Part shown: in pieces, positions 1 to 7,391 of the stretch
How positions within the stretch are numbered: position 1 is the stretch's first letter
Layout of the letters: each line of letters opens with the position of its first letter
Assembly: GCA_937951625.1 (NCBI GenBank)
Contig: CALFBP010000014.1
Coordinates: 1-64,000, forward strand
Length of the DNA: 64,000 nt
Direction of reading: 5' to 3'
From: an uncultured Thermoguttaceae bacterium
GTDB lineage: Bacteria > Planctomycetota > Planctomycetia > Pirellulales > Thermoguttaceae
Program-made: the position numbers and the translations under genes
The notes under the pieces: generated by a model
The model's database searches: none
Told to the model about the DNA's origin: nothing
The model's input: the letters and a program-made list of their open reading frames with translations, nothing else

Positions 1-1047
1 ATGCCCCGACTCCGCCAAGCGAAATCCGATCGACTCCTGGAGGTGCTCTCGCGTTACGAAAAAGTCCTGGTCGCCACGCACGACAATCCCGATCCGGACG
101 CGGTGGCCAGCGGCTGGAGCGTGTGGACGCTGATCAGCAAACGCTTGGGGAAGCCAGTTCGACTGGTGGGCGGTGGTTTCATCTCCCGGGCCGAAAATCG
201 CCACATGGTTCGGCTTTTGGAGCCGCCCATCGAGTTGCTCAGCGAGTTGGCCTGCGAGCCTGACACCGCGGTAGTTCTCGTTGATTGCCACCGGGGCAAT
301 CAGAGTTCTTTGCTCTGCGAGGACGGAGCCAACCTCGTGGCGGTGATCGACCATCACGAGAGCAGCGGCCGTGGCAAGCGTCCTGCGTTTTGGGATGTGC
401 GGCCGCGCGTGGCGGCTTCGTCGAGCATTGCCGCCTCGTACCTTTGGGAGCAAAAAATCGAGCCCAACGACCGTCTGGCCACGGCCCTGCTTTTCGCCAT
501 GCGGACCGAGACCCGCGGCGCCGAGACCCATTATTCCCGGCTCGATCGACAGATCCTGACTTGGATCACGCGGCTGGCCGATCCCAGCCGCCTGGCCGAA
601 ATCGAAAGCGCCCCGTTGCCGCTGCACTATTACGCCGACCTCGTCCTCGCCTTGCAGAACACCTTTCTCTATGATGATGCGGCATTCTGCCTGCTTCCCC
701 GCGCGAATGGTCCGGAAATCGTCGGCGAAGTCGCCGACCTGTTGATCCGCTGCAATACGATCGGCCGGGTCTTGTGCGCTGCGGCGTTCAGTGGCGACTT
801 GCTCGCCTCCTTCCGCACGGAACGTGAAAACGACGACGCCTCGGTTCTTGCGCGGAAGACCCTGGCCGGTCTTGGCCGCGGTGGCGGCCATCGTCACCGC
901 GCCGGCGGCAAGATTTCCAACATCGGCCCACGCATCACCGAAGACCTCGAAGAAGAACTCCGCAATCGTTGGTTGGCGGTCTGCGGAGTCGAGCGGCACC
1001 GCGGCAGGCGACTGGTCGCCGTCCGCGAGATCGTCGAGAACCTTTAA
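1..1047 (+). CDS. DHH/DHHA1 family phosphoesterase (NrnA-like)
   Basis: Probably a nucleotidyl phosphodiesterase of the NrnA/RecJ superfamily that degrades nanoRNAs or cyclic dinucleotide products in the cytoplasm. The N-terminal DHH domain shows the metal-binding motif H-D-N-P-D-P-D near residues 27-33, a second aspartate in VDCH (residues 94-97) and the family-defining D-H-H at 117-119. The C-terminal DHHA1 domain carries G-G-G-H-R-H-R-A-G-G at 294-303, the substrate-binding glycine motif. The 348 residues fit the size of NrnA-like proteins. The ATG is the first base of the window, so a longer start or the ribosome binding site cannot be seen. The exact substrate is inference. Confidence 0.88.
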   Translation: MPRLRQAKSDRLLEVLSRYEKVLVATHDNPDPDAVASGWSVWTLISKRLGKPVRLVGGGFISRAENRHMVRLLEPPIELLSELACEPDTAVVLVDCHRGNQSSLLCEDGANLVAVIDHHESSGRGKRPAFWDVRPRVAASSSIAASYLWEQKIEPNDRLATALLFAMRTETRGAETHYSRLDRQILTWITRLADPSRLAEIESAPLPLHYYADLVLALQNTFLYDDAAFCLLPRANGPEIVGEVADLLIRCNTIGRVLCAAAFSGDLLASFRTERENDDASVLARKTLAGLGRGGGHRHRAGGKISNIGPRITEDLEEELRNRWLAVCGVERHRGRRLVAVREIVENL

Positions 1048-1177
1048 GGCCTCACGTTAGGCCGCCATGCCCTTGCCGGACCACTGCGCCGGCTGCGGCT
1101 TCCACCCCACCCGTTTTGGTGGACCACGCTCCCGGTTGGCCGTGTCATTCCGCCCATCTCAACACAAAAAGGACAAA

Positions 1178-1195
1178 AATTTCTTTTGAGAAATT
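1178..1195. repeat. Inverted repeat upstream of capsid cassette
   Basis: Seven-base perfect arms (AATTTCT and AGAAATT) around a four-base centre, in an A/T-rich island between GC-rich genes. It lies just before a second, palindromic site and the first ORF of the phage-type cassette. It could be a regulator site or part of the promoter; the function is inferred. Confidence 0.45.
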
Positions 1196-1214
1196 GCCAA
1201 TAGTGTACTATTGT
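1186..1214 (+). promoter_or_regulatory. Candidate sigma70-type promoter of the capsid cassette
   Basis: TTGAGA at 1186-1191 and TATTGT at 1209-1214 are separated by 17 bases. Each hexamer matches the sigma70 consensus only partly. If used, transcription would begin at about the ATG at 1222, giving a leaderless first message. That fits the absence of a Shine-Dalgarno sequence before that ATG. This is inferred from sequence only. Confidence 0.35.
1198..1213. promoter_or_regulatory. 16-bp perfect palindrome, operator candidate
   Basis: CAATAGT-GT-ACTATTG is a perfect inverted repeat with seven-base half sites and a two-base centre. It overlaps the spacer and -10 of the candidate promoter and ends nine bases before the first ORF of the capsid cassette. 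Its geometry is that of an operator for a dimeric helix-turn-helix repressor. No repressor gene lies in the cassette, so any regulator would act from elsewhere. Confidence 0.5.
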
Positions 1215-1221
1215 TGACCGC

Positions 1222-1404
1222 ATGACGCCGCTCAGCAATACGCCGGTCAATCAGCAGAAGCTCGCCCTGCTGCACCAGGCCCTTCAGGAACTGCTTGCCG
1301 ACACCCTTCGCCGGGGCTTTCACGGGACCGCCGGCATCGAGTTCTGCGTTCAGGACGGCACGATCCAGTTCCTTCGCCGCCGCTTGGAACGGATCGAGAA
1401 ATGA
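1222..1404 (+). CDS. Small protein heading the phage-type cassette
   Basis: A 60-residue, mostly helical protein with Leu/Gln-rich N-terminal half and a basic C-terminus. I do not recognise the family. The ATG directly follows the palindrome at 1198-1213 and has no Shine-Dalgarno sequence, consistent with leaderless translation. It lies 169 bases before the protease gene on the same strand, so it probably belongs to the same transcription unit. Small ORFs of this type are common in phage head gene clusters. It could also be a chance ORF. Confidence 0.45.
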   Translation: MTPLSNTPVNQQKLALLHQALQELLADTLRRGFHGTAGIEFCVQDGTIQFLRRRLERIEK

Positions 1405-1573
1405 CAGGGCCTCGCGGCAGCACAGTGCTTACAGACCAGGCACAGCCTCGGGCGGGGGGCGGATTGCGGCCACAGGCTCGCTGGGTCCTGGCCGGCGGCG
1501 CGGGCCGACGTGGGAACACGTCCCGCGGATCGCGAGCGGCCAAACGCTTTCGTGCCAGCAGGAGAACTGATCC

Positions 1574-2515
1574 ATGTCGGAGTTGCTGCGAGAATACGTA
1601 GATTCGCGAGGGCTGAAGGTCGAGGTGGACCGTCAGGCCGGGCTCATCCGTGGGGTGAAGATCCTCGGGCTGAAGTCCCGCAACGGCCGAATCTACTTGC
1701 CCGAGGCCTTGGAAAAGGCCGCCCCGCTGTACGAGCGGGCGAAGGTCAACGTGAATCATCCCAAGGGCAACGCCGAGGTTCCACGCGATTATCAGGATCG
1801 GCTCGGCGTGATCTGCAACGTCGTCCTTCGCCCCCACGAGGGTCTGTTCGGCGACTTGCAATTCAATCCCAAGCACGCCCTGGCGGAGCAATTGATCTGG
1901 GACGCGGAGCACTTGCCGGAGAACGTGGGCCTATCGCACCACGTCGAGGCGCGAACGCGGCGGAGCGGCGATCAGGTGGTGGTCGAGGAAATCCTTCGCG
2001 TGCAGAGCGTGGACGTGGTGGCGGATCCCGCCACGACCCGGGGACTGTTTGAATCCGCGGGACACTCGGCCGCTCCGCCGCCGTGGGACCAACTGACAAT
2101 CGATAGCTTGAGGCAACATCGGCCAGATTTGGTGGAGGCGTTGTCCCAGGAGGCCGCCGCCGAACTTTGCCGAGTCCGTCAGGAACTGGAGCGACTCCAA
2201 GCAGCGGAGGCGGCGCGGCAAAAGCGGGAGCGTGTGGAACGCCTGCTCAAGGAATACCATCTGCCGGATCCCGAGCAGGCGGAGGGCTGGGCCAAAGCGC
2301 TGGTCAGTCCCACGTTCGTGCAGACGCTATTCGAGGCCCCCGACGAGGCAGCGCTGCGTCGGCTGTTGGAGGACCGGGCAGCCGTGGCCCGAAGTCTGGC
2401 CGCACTGCTCCCGAGAGGATCGCAGGATCCCGCCCGACCGCTTTCCCGAGACGCTGTCGCCCTCGCCGCGCCCACGCCGCTCGATACGAAATCCTTCGTT
2501 GCGGCGATCACCTGA
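1574..2515 (+). CDS. Phage prohead protease with scaffold-like C-terminal region
   Basis: Likely the maturation protease that trims the scaffold or capsid protein during head assembly. The first ~160 residues show a prohead-protease pattern: a His in V-N-H-P-K-G near residue 57, a Ser in G-L-S-H-H near residue 118 and the strand S-V-D-V-V-A-D-P-A-T-T near 142-152. From about residue 180 to 240 the chain is charged, Glu/Arg-rich and predicted coiled coil, like a scaffold domain, and a low-complexity tail follows. AGGAG lies ten bases before the ATG. The neighbouring decoration and capsid genes support the call. The catalytic residues are assigned by pattern only. Confidence 0.72.
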   Translation: MSELLREYVDSRGLKVEVDRQAGLIRGVKILGLKSRNGRIYLPEALEKAAPLYERAKVNVNHPKGNAEVPRDYQDRLGVICNVVLRPHEGLFGDLQFNPKHALAEQLIWDAEHLPENVGLSHHVEARTRRSGDQVVVEEILRVQSVDVVADPATTRGLFESAGHSAAPPPWDQLTIDSLRQHRPDLVEALSQEAAAELCRVRQELERLQAAEAARQKRERVERLLKEYHLPDPEQAEGWAKALVSPTFVQTLFEAPDEAALRRLLEDRAAVARSLAALLPRGSQDPARPLSRDAVALAAPTPLDTKSFVAAIT

Positions 2516-2642
2516 GGGGCCACCCGAACCACGAAGGATGGACGGCAATTCCCCGCGCGAAGGCGAAAACCAACTGCCTTGCGATCTGTTTGTACCCCCG
2601 AATTCTTTTTTCTCAACGGCGACCCGATTCAGGAGAGACGCG

Positions 2643-3128
2643 ATGAGCGACAAGATGCGTTGGAGATACGGCGACACCAACCCGGTGGTCGCCGCGGTCG
2701 ATGCCGCGACCGTGATCGAGATTGGCGACCTGGTCTACCTGGATGTCGACGATGCCAAGCCCGCTTCGTCCCAGGCCGACCAGGGTTCCGAGCCTGCCAA
2801 CCAGGAACTATTCGCCGACCGTTTCCTGGGCGTGGCGATGCAGCGGAGCCGGTCGGGCGACACGGCGCCGATCCGCGTGGCGACCACCGGGGTCTTCGAG
2901 TTCGACTGCCCCGCAAGCACGTTCGAGTTGGGCGATCTGGTGGGCGTCGACGAAAACGCGGCGGGCAATGCCTTGCTCCCTCAGCAGGTCGCCAAGGTAT
3001 CGGCCAGCAAATACGCCGTGGGCCGCGTGGCCAAACGAAGCCCCACGGCGGCGACTTGCGTGTTGGTCGACATCCGCTCCACGGTCATGACCGGCGGTGT
3101 GGAAGGCTCCAGCCCGAGCGGCGTGTGA
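2643..3128 (+). CDS. DUF2190-like capsid decoration protein
   Basis: A 161-residue beta-rich protein resembling the DUF2190 family, small proteins encoded between protease and major capsid in many phages and thought to stabilise the head. Visible features are repeated short beta strands, an early G-D-L-V-Y-L pattern near residues 29-34 and a later G-D-L-V-G-V near 99-104, which look like two copies of one fold. The reading frame extends upstream, but the ATG at 2643 has GGAGAG at a fitting distance and gives the family's normal length. The gene sits between protease and capsid genes, as expected. Confidence 0.65.
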   Translation: MSDKMRWRYGDTNPVVAAVDAATVIEIGDLVYLDVDDAKPASSQADQGSEPANQELFADRFLGVAMQRSRSGDTAPIRVATTGVFEFDCPASTFELGDLVGVDENAAGNALLPQQVAKVSASKYAVGRVAKRSPTAATCVLVDIRSTVMTGGVEGSSPSGV

Positions 3129-3219
3129 ACGGCCAGCCATCCGAAACAAGATCACCGGCCGCTGGCGATTGGCCTTGAATCCTACGAACCTCCCAATCCC
3201 CTTTTCAGGAGAACAACGC

Positions 3220-4392
3220 GTGGCAACGATTCGTTATCGAGAACTGCGAAGGCGGTACCATTTGGACGGCCCGGAAAAGACGGTCCAGCACCTCCGCGAG
3301 GCCTTGGCCGAGGGCACGCTTCGGCCTGAAGACTTCAGCCTCCGCGACTTGGCCGAGGGGCTGGTGCCCGACGGCAGCGAATGGGTCCGCATGATGGACC
3401 CCCGCCATTCCGGCGGAGTGAATTTGTTGGAATCGGCCGAGGCGGTGGACCTGACCGCCTTCCTGAACGTGACCGGCCAAGTGATCTACTCGAAAATCCT
3501 CGAGGCTTATACGCAAGAGGCGTTCGTCGTCTCGAAACTCGTGGACACCGTGCCCACGCGCCTGGACGGCGAAAAGATCCCTGGCGTCGGTCGGCTCAAG
3601 GACGAGGCCGCCGAGGTCCGGCCCGGCATGCCCTATCCGCACGTCGGCTTCGGCGAGGACTACATCGAGACCCCGTCGACGATCAAACACGGCCTGATCG
3701 TGGCCGTGACCCGCGAGGCGATCTTCTTCGACCGCACGAACCTGGTGTTGAGCCGGGCGGCGGAGGTCGGGGAGGTGCTGGGCGTCAACAAGGAAAAACG
3801 GCTGGTGGACCTCGTCATCGGCGCGACGAACAACTACAGGTGGAAGGGAACGAACTACAACACCTACTACGCCTCGGGCGAGTCCGGGCCTTGGGTCAAC
3901 GCCCTCAGCGGCAACGAACTGGTCGATTGGACCAACATCGACGCCGCCGAGCAACTGTTTGCCGAAATCCTCGATCCGCACACCGGGGAACCGGTGCTGG
4001 TCGAGCCGAATACGATTTTGGTTATGCCTGCCTATCGTCATGCGGCGGCGAGGGTGGTCAATGCCGCCTCGATCGAATACGCGGCCGCCAACCGGCCCAC
4101 CACCACCCACGCCCCCAATCCGCTTTCCCGTTACCGCGTGTACGATAGCCGCTTGGTGTATCGCCGGATCGTCGCTTCTGGCGTGACGCCCGCCGCGGCC
4201 AAGAAGTGGTGGTTCCTCGGCGATTTCCGCAAGGCCTTCGCCTACATGGAAAACTGGCCGATCACCGTCACGCAGTCGCCGCCCAACAGCGAGGCCGACT
4301 TCAACCAAGACATCGTCGTCCGTTTCAAGGCCAGCGAACGCGGCGCCGCCGCGGTGATCAACCCGCGTTACGTGGTGAAATGCACGGGCTGA
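3220..4392 (+). CDS. Phage major capsid protein, probable HK97 fold
   Basis: The likely shell subunit of the cassette, 390 residues from a GTG start. AGGAGA lies eight bases before this GTG; the longer in-frame start at 3097 would overlap the decoration gene. The N-terminal ~60 residues are helical and charged. A long mixed alpha/beta domain follows, with segments typical of a capsid E-loop and P-domain, such as D-T-V-P-T-R-L-D-G-E-K-I-P-G (about 103-116) and a C-terminal strand ending V-I-N-P-R-Y-V-V-K. Order and size match head operons. The HK97 fold is inferred, not demonstrated. Confidence 0.68.
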   Translation: MATIRYRELRRRYHLDGPEKTVQHLREALAEGTLRPEDFSLRDLAEGLVPDGSEWVRMMDPRHSGGVNLLESAEAVDLTAFLNVTGQVIYSKILEAYTQEAFVVSKLVDTVPTRLDGEKIPGVGRLKDEAAEVRPGMPYPHVGFGEDYIETPSTIKHGLIVAVTREAIFFDRTNLVLSRAAEVGEVLGVNKEKRLVDLVIGATNNYRWKGTNYNTYYASGESGPWVNALSGNELVDWTNIDAAEQLFAEILDPHTGEPVLVEPNTILVMPAYRHAAARVVNAASIEYAAANRPTTTHAPNPLSRYRVYDSRLVYRRIVASGVTPAAAKKWWFLGDFRKAFAYMENWPITVTQSPPNSEADFNQDIVVRFKASERGAAAVINPRYVVKCTG

Positions 4393-4505
4393 ACGAGCTT
4401 GGCCCAAAGCACCTTTCCTCGTAAATCGCTGGCCTTGCAACGATGCACGGCGAGCGTGACGTTCCCGCACTCCCCCCCGCTTGACTTGTCAACCAGGAGT
4501 CTTCC

Positions 4506-4721
4506 ATGCCGAGCGACTTGGAACAGATCCAGGCGATCAAGAGCCAGGCGTTGGCCCGGATCGCCGAGTTGACCGCCGAGGCCAAACCGACCTATTACCT
4601 CGACGGCCAAAGCGTGTCGTGGAACGAGTATCTTCGGCGGCTTCAGGCCACCGTGGCTTGGTGCGATCGCCAACTGGCGGGCCTGGAGCCGATCGAGGTC
4701 CATTCCCAGGGAATCACCTGA
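4506..4721 (+). CDS. Small phage-cassette protein
   Basis: A 71-residue, helix-rich protein of unknown function. An AGGAG precedes the ATG by eight bases. Its stop codon overlaps the ATG of the next gene by one base, which points to translational coupling with the putative head-completion protein. Small proteins at this position in phage clusters often act in head completion, but nothing in the sequence proves that here. Confidence 0.6.
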   Translation: MPSDLEQIQAIKSQALARIAELTAEAKPTYYLDGQSVSWNEYLRRLQATVAWCDRQLAGLEPIEVHSQGIT

Positions 4722-5365
4722 TGTTCGACCCCGGCAAGGATTTCCCCAACGTGGCTGACGGCCTGGAGGCGGTGACCGTCCACCGTCGGGACAGCACGGA
4801 GGCGATCGCCGTGGCCCATGCCTTGCGTCAGGCCATTCACACGCGCGAGGCTGCTTCCTCGCAGGGTCGGTACACGGCGGCCGACGTGGGTTGGAACCTC
4901 CCCGCCTCGGAGCTAGCCGAACCGCCGAGTCCGGGCGACGTGATCGTCGATGTGCAGGGGCAACGTTGGACCGTCCTCGAGGTCAGCCAGCTTGCCCGGC
5001 GAAGCCGTTGGCGGTGCGTCGCCCGGAACTTGGCCCTCTTCCACGGCTTGGCCGACTCCATCGTTTTGGAAAAGGCCGAGTTCAGCAAAAGCCAGAGCGG
5101 CGCGGAGCAGACCACCTGGCTGGTCTGGCGGTCCGGACTTCGCGCGCGGATCCAACCGATCGAGGCGGAGGTCCGCACCGAGCACGGCCGGGAAACAACC
5201 GCCCGGCGGTTCAAGATATTCCTCGAGGAATCCATGCCGCTGGATGAAACCATGCGCATCCGAGGCCCGGACGGCGCCATCTACCGCATCCAAGGCTTCC
5301 GCAAATCCGAGGCGCTCGACGCGCTGATGGAGATCGACGCCGTGCCAGCGGACGCCCCTTCGTAG
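4721..5365 (+). CDS. Putative phage head-tail connector or head-completion protein
   Basis: A 214-residue protein starting at an ATG that overlaps the previous stop. Beta-rich segments such as G-D-V-I-V-D-V-Q-G-Q-R-W-T-V-L-E-V (about 73-89) and a similar later stretch (I-R-G-P-D-G-A-I-Y-R-I-Q-G-F, about 186-199) suggest a repeated small barrel, as in head-closure proteins. The position after the major capsid and before a tail-terminator-like gene supports a neck role. I cannot assign a named family with confidence. Confidence 0.5.
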   Translation: MFDPGKDFPNVADGLEAVTVHRRDSTEAIAVAHALRQAIHTREAASSQGRYTAADVGWNLPASELAEPPSPGDVIVDVQGQRWTVLEVSQLARRSRWRCVARNLALFHGLADSIVLEKAEFSKSQSGAEQTTWLVWRSGLRARIQPIEAEVRTEHGRETTARRFKIFLEESMPLDETMRIRGPDGAIYRIQGFRKSEALDALMEIDAVPADAPS

Positions 5366-5392
5366 AGTCGATGCTTGCGAGGCACCACCACC

Positions 5393-5794
5393 ATGAAGCT
5401 GGAACAAGCCATCCACGCACGCTGGGCGGCGGCGGCCGGGCTGAGTGCATTGCTCCCGGCAGAGCGGTTCACGACGGGCAGGATACATGCCGTCCTGCGA
5501 CCCTATGCCAATCTGATTCGCAAGCCTGGCCGCACACTGTGCCGCACGCACGCGGGCGAGGCCGTGGACGAAATCCCGCTGGAAATCCATGTCTGGCACG
5601 ACGTGTTCGACGCGGCCCAGGCCGTGGCCCAGGAGGTGAAGGCGGCCTTCGACCGCAGCCGGTTCCCGCTCAGCGATGGCGCCAAGGTCCTACAGATGCG
5701 CCGGGCGGGCGAATCGTTTATCCAGCACCCGGATGGCGTCTGGCAATGGATACTCGGGTTTCACGTGCAAGTACTCCTCCCCTCAGGCTATTAG
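5393..5794 (+). CDS. Tail-terminator-like phage protein (DUF3168-type)
   Basis: A 133-residue protein with the pattern of tail completion proteins: an N-terminal helix, a central I-P-L-E-I-H-V-W-H-D strand near residues 64-73, a helix rich in Ala and Val, then a V-W-Q-W-I-L-G-F-H-V-Q-V strand pair near the end. The ATG at 5393 was chosen; an in-frame TTG six codons upstream is possible. The stop at 5792-5794 lies four bases before the next ATG. The function is inferred from pattern and position. Confidence 0.5.
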   Translation: MKLEQAIHARWAAAAGLSALLPAERFTTGRIHAVLRPYANLIRKPGRTLCRTHAGEAVDEIPLEIHVWHDVFDAAQAVAQEVKAAFDRSRFPLSDGAKVLQMRRAGESFIQHPDGVWQWILGFHVQVLLPSGY

Positions 5795-5798
5795 ACCC

Positions 5799-6335
5799 AT
5801 GACCACCAACTTGCGCAGCAAGATCGACGTGCAATTGGGTTGGAGCTGGCGCGACCGGATCGGCCCGTTCACGGTGATCGACGACAACCGTCTGGCTTTC
5901 CGGCGAGAACTGAGCGATGGGATCGCCGCTTGGCAGGCCGATGTGGTGTGGCACGCGGCCGATCAAAGGCTGCTGGCAGGCCAGTCCACCACCTTCCGCC
6001 TGGCCGCGCTCCGCCAAACCCTGTTTGGCGAGTCGGTGCCCATTCCCTTGGCCAAGGTCAAGGCGATCCTCGTGGTCCATAAGGGCTCGACTGGCGATGC
6101 CTGGCTGCTGGTGGGCGGGGCCGGTGTCGATGAGTGGTCCGCACCCTTCGGAATGCTCGGCGACACGGCCAAAGTCATGCCCGGCAGTCCGCTGCTGTTG
6201 GCCAATGTCCGCGAGGGCTGGGAGGTCGAGCCGGGCTACGACGCCCTCAAGCTCGAAGCCGTCGGCGGCGACGTGGTGTTCGACATCGCCATCCTGGGTA
6301 CAAGCCGAAGCGACGCCGAATCGCCTTCGAGTTAA
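5799..6335 (+). CDS. Phage-cassette structural protein of unknown role
   Basis: A 178-residue beta-rich protein with no signal peptide or membrane segment. It begins four bases after the tail-terminator-like gene, so co-translation is likely. Repeated Trp-centred strands (W-Q-A-D-V-V-W, D-A-W-L-L-V-G-G) suggest a jelly-roll or tail-tube type domain, but I do not recognise a family. Codon use and GC content look like the neighbouring cassette genes. Confidence 0.5.
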   Translation: MTTNLRSKIDVQLGWSWRDRIGPFTVIDDNRLAFRRELSDGIAAWQADVVWHAADQRLLAGQSTTFRLAALRQTLFGESVPIPLAKVKAILVVHKGSTGDAWLLVGGAGVDEWSAPFGMLGDTAKVMPGSPLLLANVREGWEVEPGYDALKLEAVGGDVVFDIAILGTSRSDAESPSS

Positions 6336-6435
6336 AGGCGGCCGTGTTCCACGATTTCCCGGGCGATCCGTCCTAATCAAAAACCAAGCCCCGCGATCGC
6401 AGCTTTGCAAACCACCTTTCTCGAGGTCCGCTCGC

Positions 6436-7284
6436 ATGTCTGTGGCTTTCAAGGAACTCGGCGGCTCGCCCCAAGAGCGTTATACCCCCGATGGTTTCCT
6501 GGCCCGACGGCAGTTTCTCGTGGCCTGGGAAGACCGCGATGCCTTCGCCGCGGAGGTCTTGGGCCGGGCAGGGGATTTTGGGGCGAGTCCCTCGCTCACC
6601 TATCCCGGCAAGCCCTCGGTGTTCGCCACCAGCGTGGCCTTCGAGCCGTTCGATCCCCACAGTCCCGACCCGCAACTCCTCACCGACCTCACCGCAGGCC
6701 TCAATAGCTACAGCCACTCGTTTGCCAAGGCGACGGTCCTCTACCGGACGCTCACCTTACGCGATCGACCGGACGGGCCCGACCACGAACGCGGCACGCA
6801 GCTCACCTACCGCATGGGGCACGACCTCGAATTGCTGAAGCTCTCGCCCCGGGGCTGGCGTTGGGCCGATCAACCGAGTCTGCCTGTGCCCGAAGATTTG
6901 GAAATCGTCAAGACCGTGCCGGTGACCGACCATCTGTTGACTTGGCGGCAGGTGATCCGCCCCCCGTGGGACGCCATCCGCGCCTTGCAAGGCAAAGTCA
7001 ACCGAGGGGAATTTCTAGGCAGCCCCGAAGGCACGGTGCTGTTTCGCGGGGCCACCGCCAACAAACTGTTTCGCGGCGGGTTCGAAAGTGGGGTCTCCGA
7101 GTTCTGCTGGGAAATCCAATACGCCTTTCGCGAGCGGGCCATCAAGGCCAATGGCCAGGTGTATGGTTGGAACCACGTGTACCGCGCCGACCCGCCCGGC
7201 TGGGTCGAGCTCACCCACGGCGAAGATCGCCTTTACGAGTTGGCCGACCTCTCGTTGCTGTTTCAACAGGCGGGGACGGTCTAG
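6436..7284 (+). CDS. Phage-cassette protein of unknown function
   Basis: A 282-residue soluble protein. The reading frame is open far upstream, but the ATG at 6436 is preceded by GAGGT at the right distance and starts after the previous gene. The chain has a central R-M-G-H-D-L-E-L-L-K-L-S-P-R-G-W-R-W segment and a C-terminal half rich in aromatic residues and strands. It shows no enzymatic motif that I can recognise. As the last structural-type gene before a glycosyltransferase, it could be a tail or surface component. Confidence 0.5.
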   Translation: MSVAFKELGGSPQERYTPDGFLARRQFLVAWEDRDAFAAEVLGRAGDFGASPSLTYPGKPSVFATSVAFEPFDPHSPDPQLLTDLTAGLNSYSHSFAKATVLYRTLTLRDRPDGPDHERGTQLTYRMGHDLELLKLSPRGWRWADQPSLPVPEDLEIVKTVPVTDHLLTWRQVIRPPWDAIRALQGKVNRGEFLGSPEGTVLFRGATANKLFRGGFESGVSEFCWEIQYAFRERAIKANGQVYGWNHVYRADPPGWVELTHGEDRLYELADLSLLFQQAGTV

Positions 7285-7391
7285 CCCAAGGCGGCCCAAT
7301 GCTTACTCGCCTCGAGAACGCCGGTTTCCGGCTTGAACGCGAAGCCCAAATCCCCTTGTCAACTGCTTAAGAACGCACAAAGGACCGGAAC

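Noticed and set aside
1401-1601. Arg-rich ORF overlapping the end of the first cassette gene
   Set aside because: Composition is biased, it overlaps the protease start, and no domain is visible; most likely a chance frame in GC-rich DNA.
3205-4470. Long minus-strand ORF opposite the capsid gene
   Set aside because: Antisense shadow caused by high GC third positions; the plus-strand capsid frame has the ribosome binding site and operon context.
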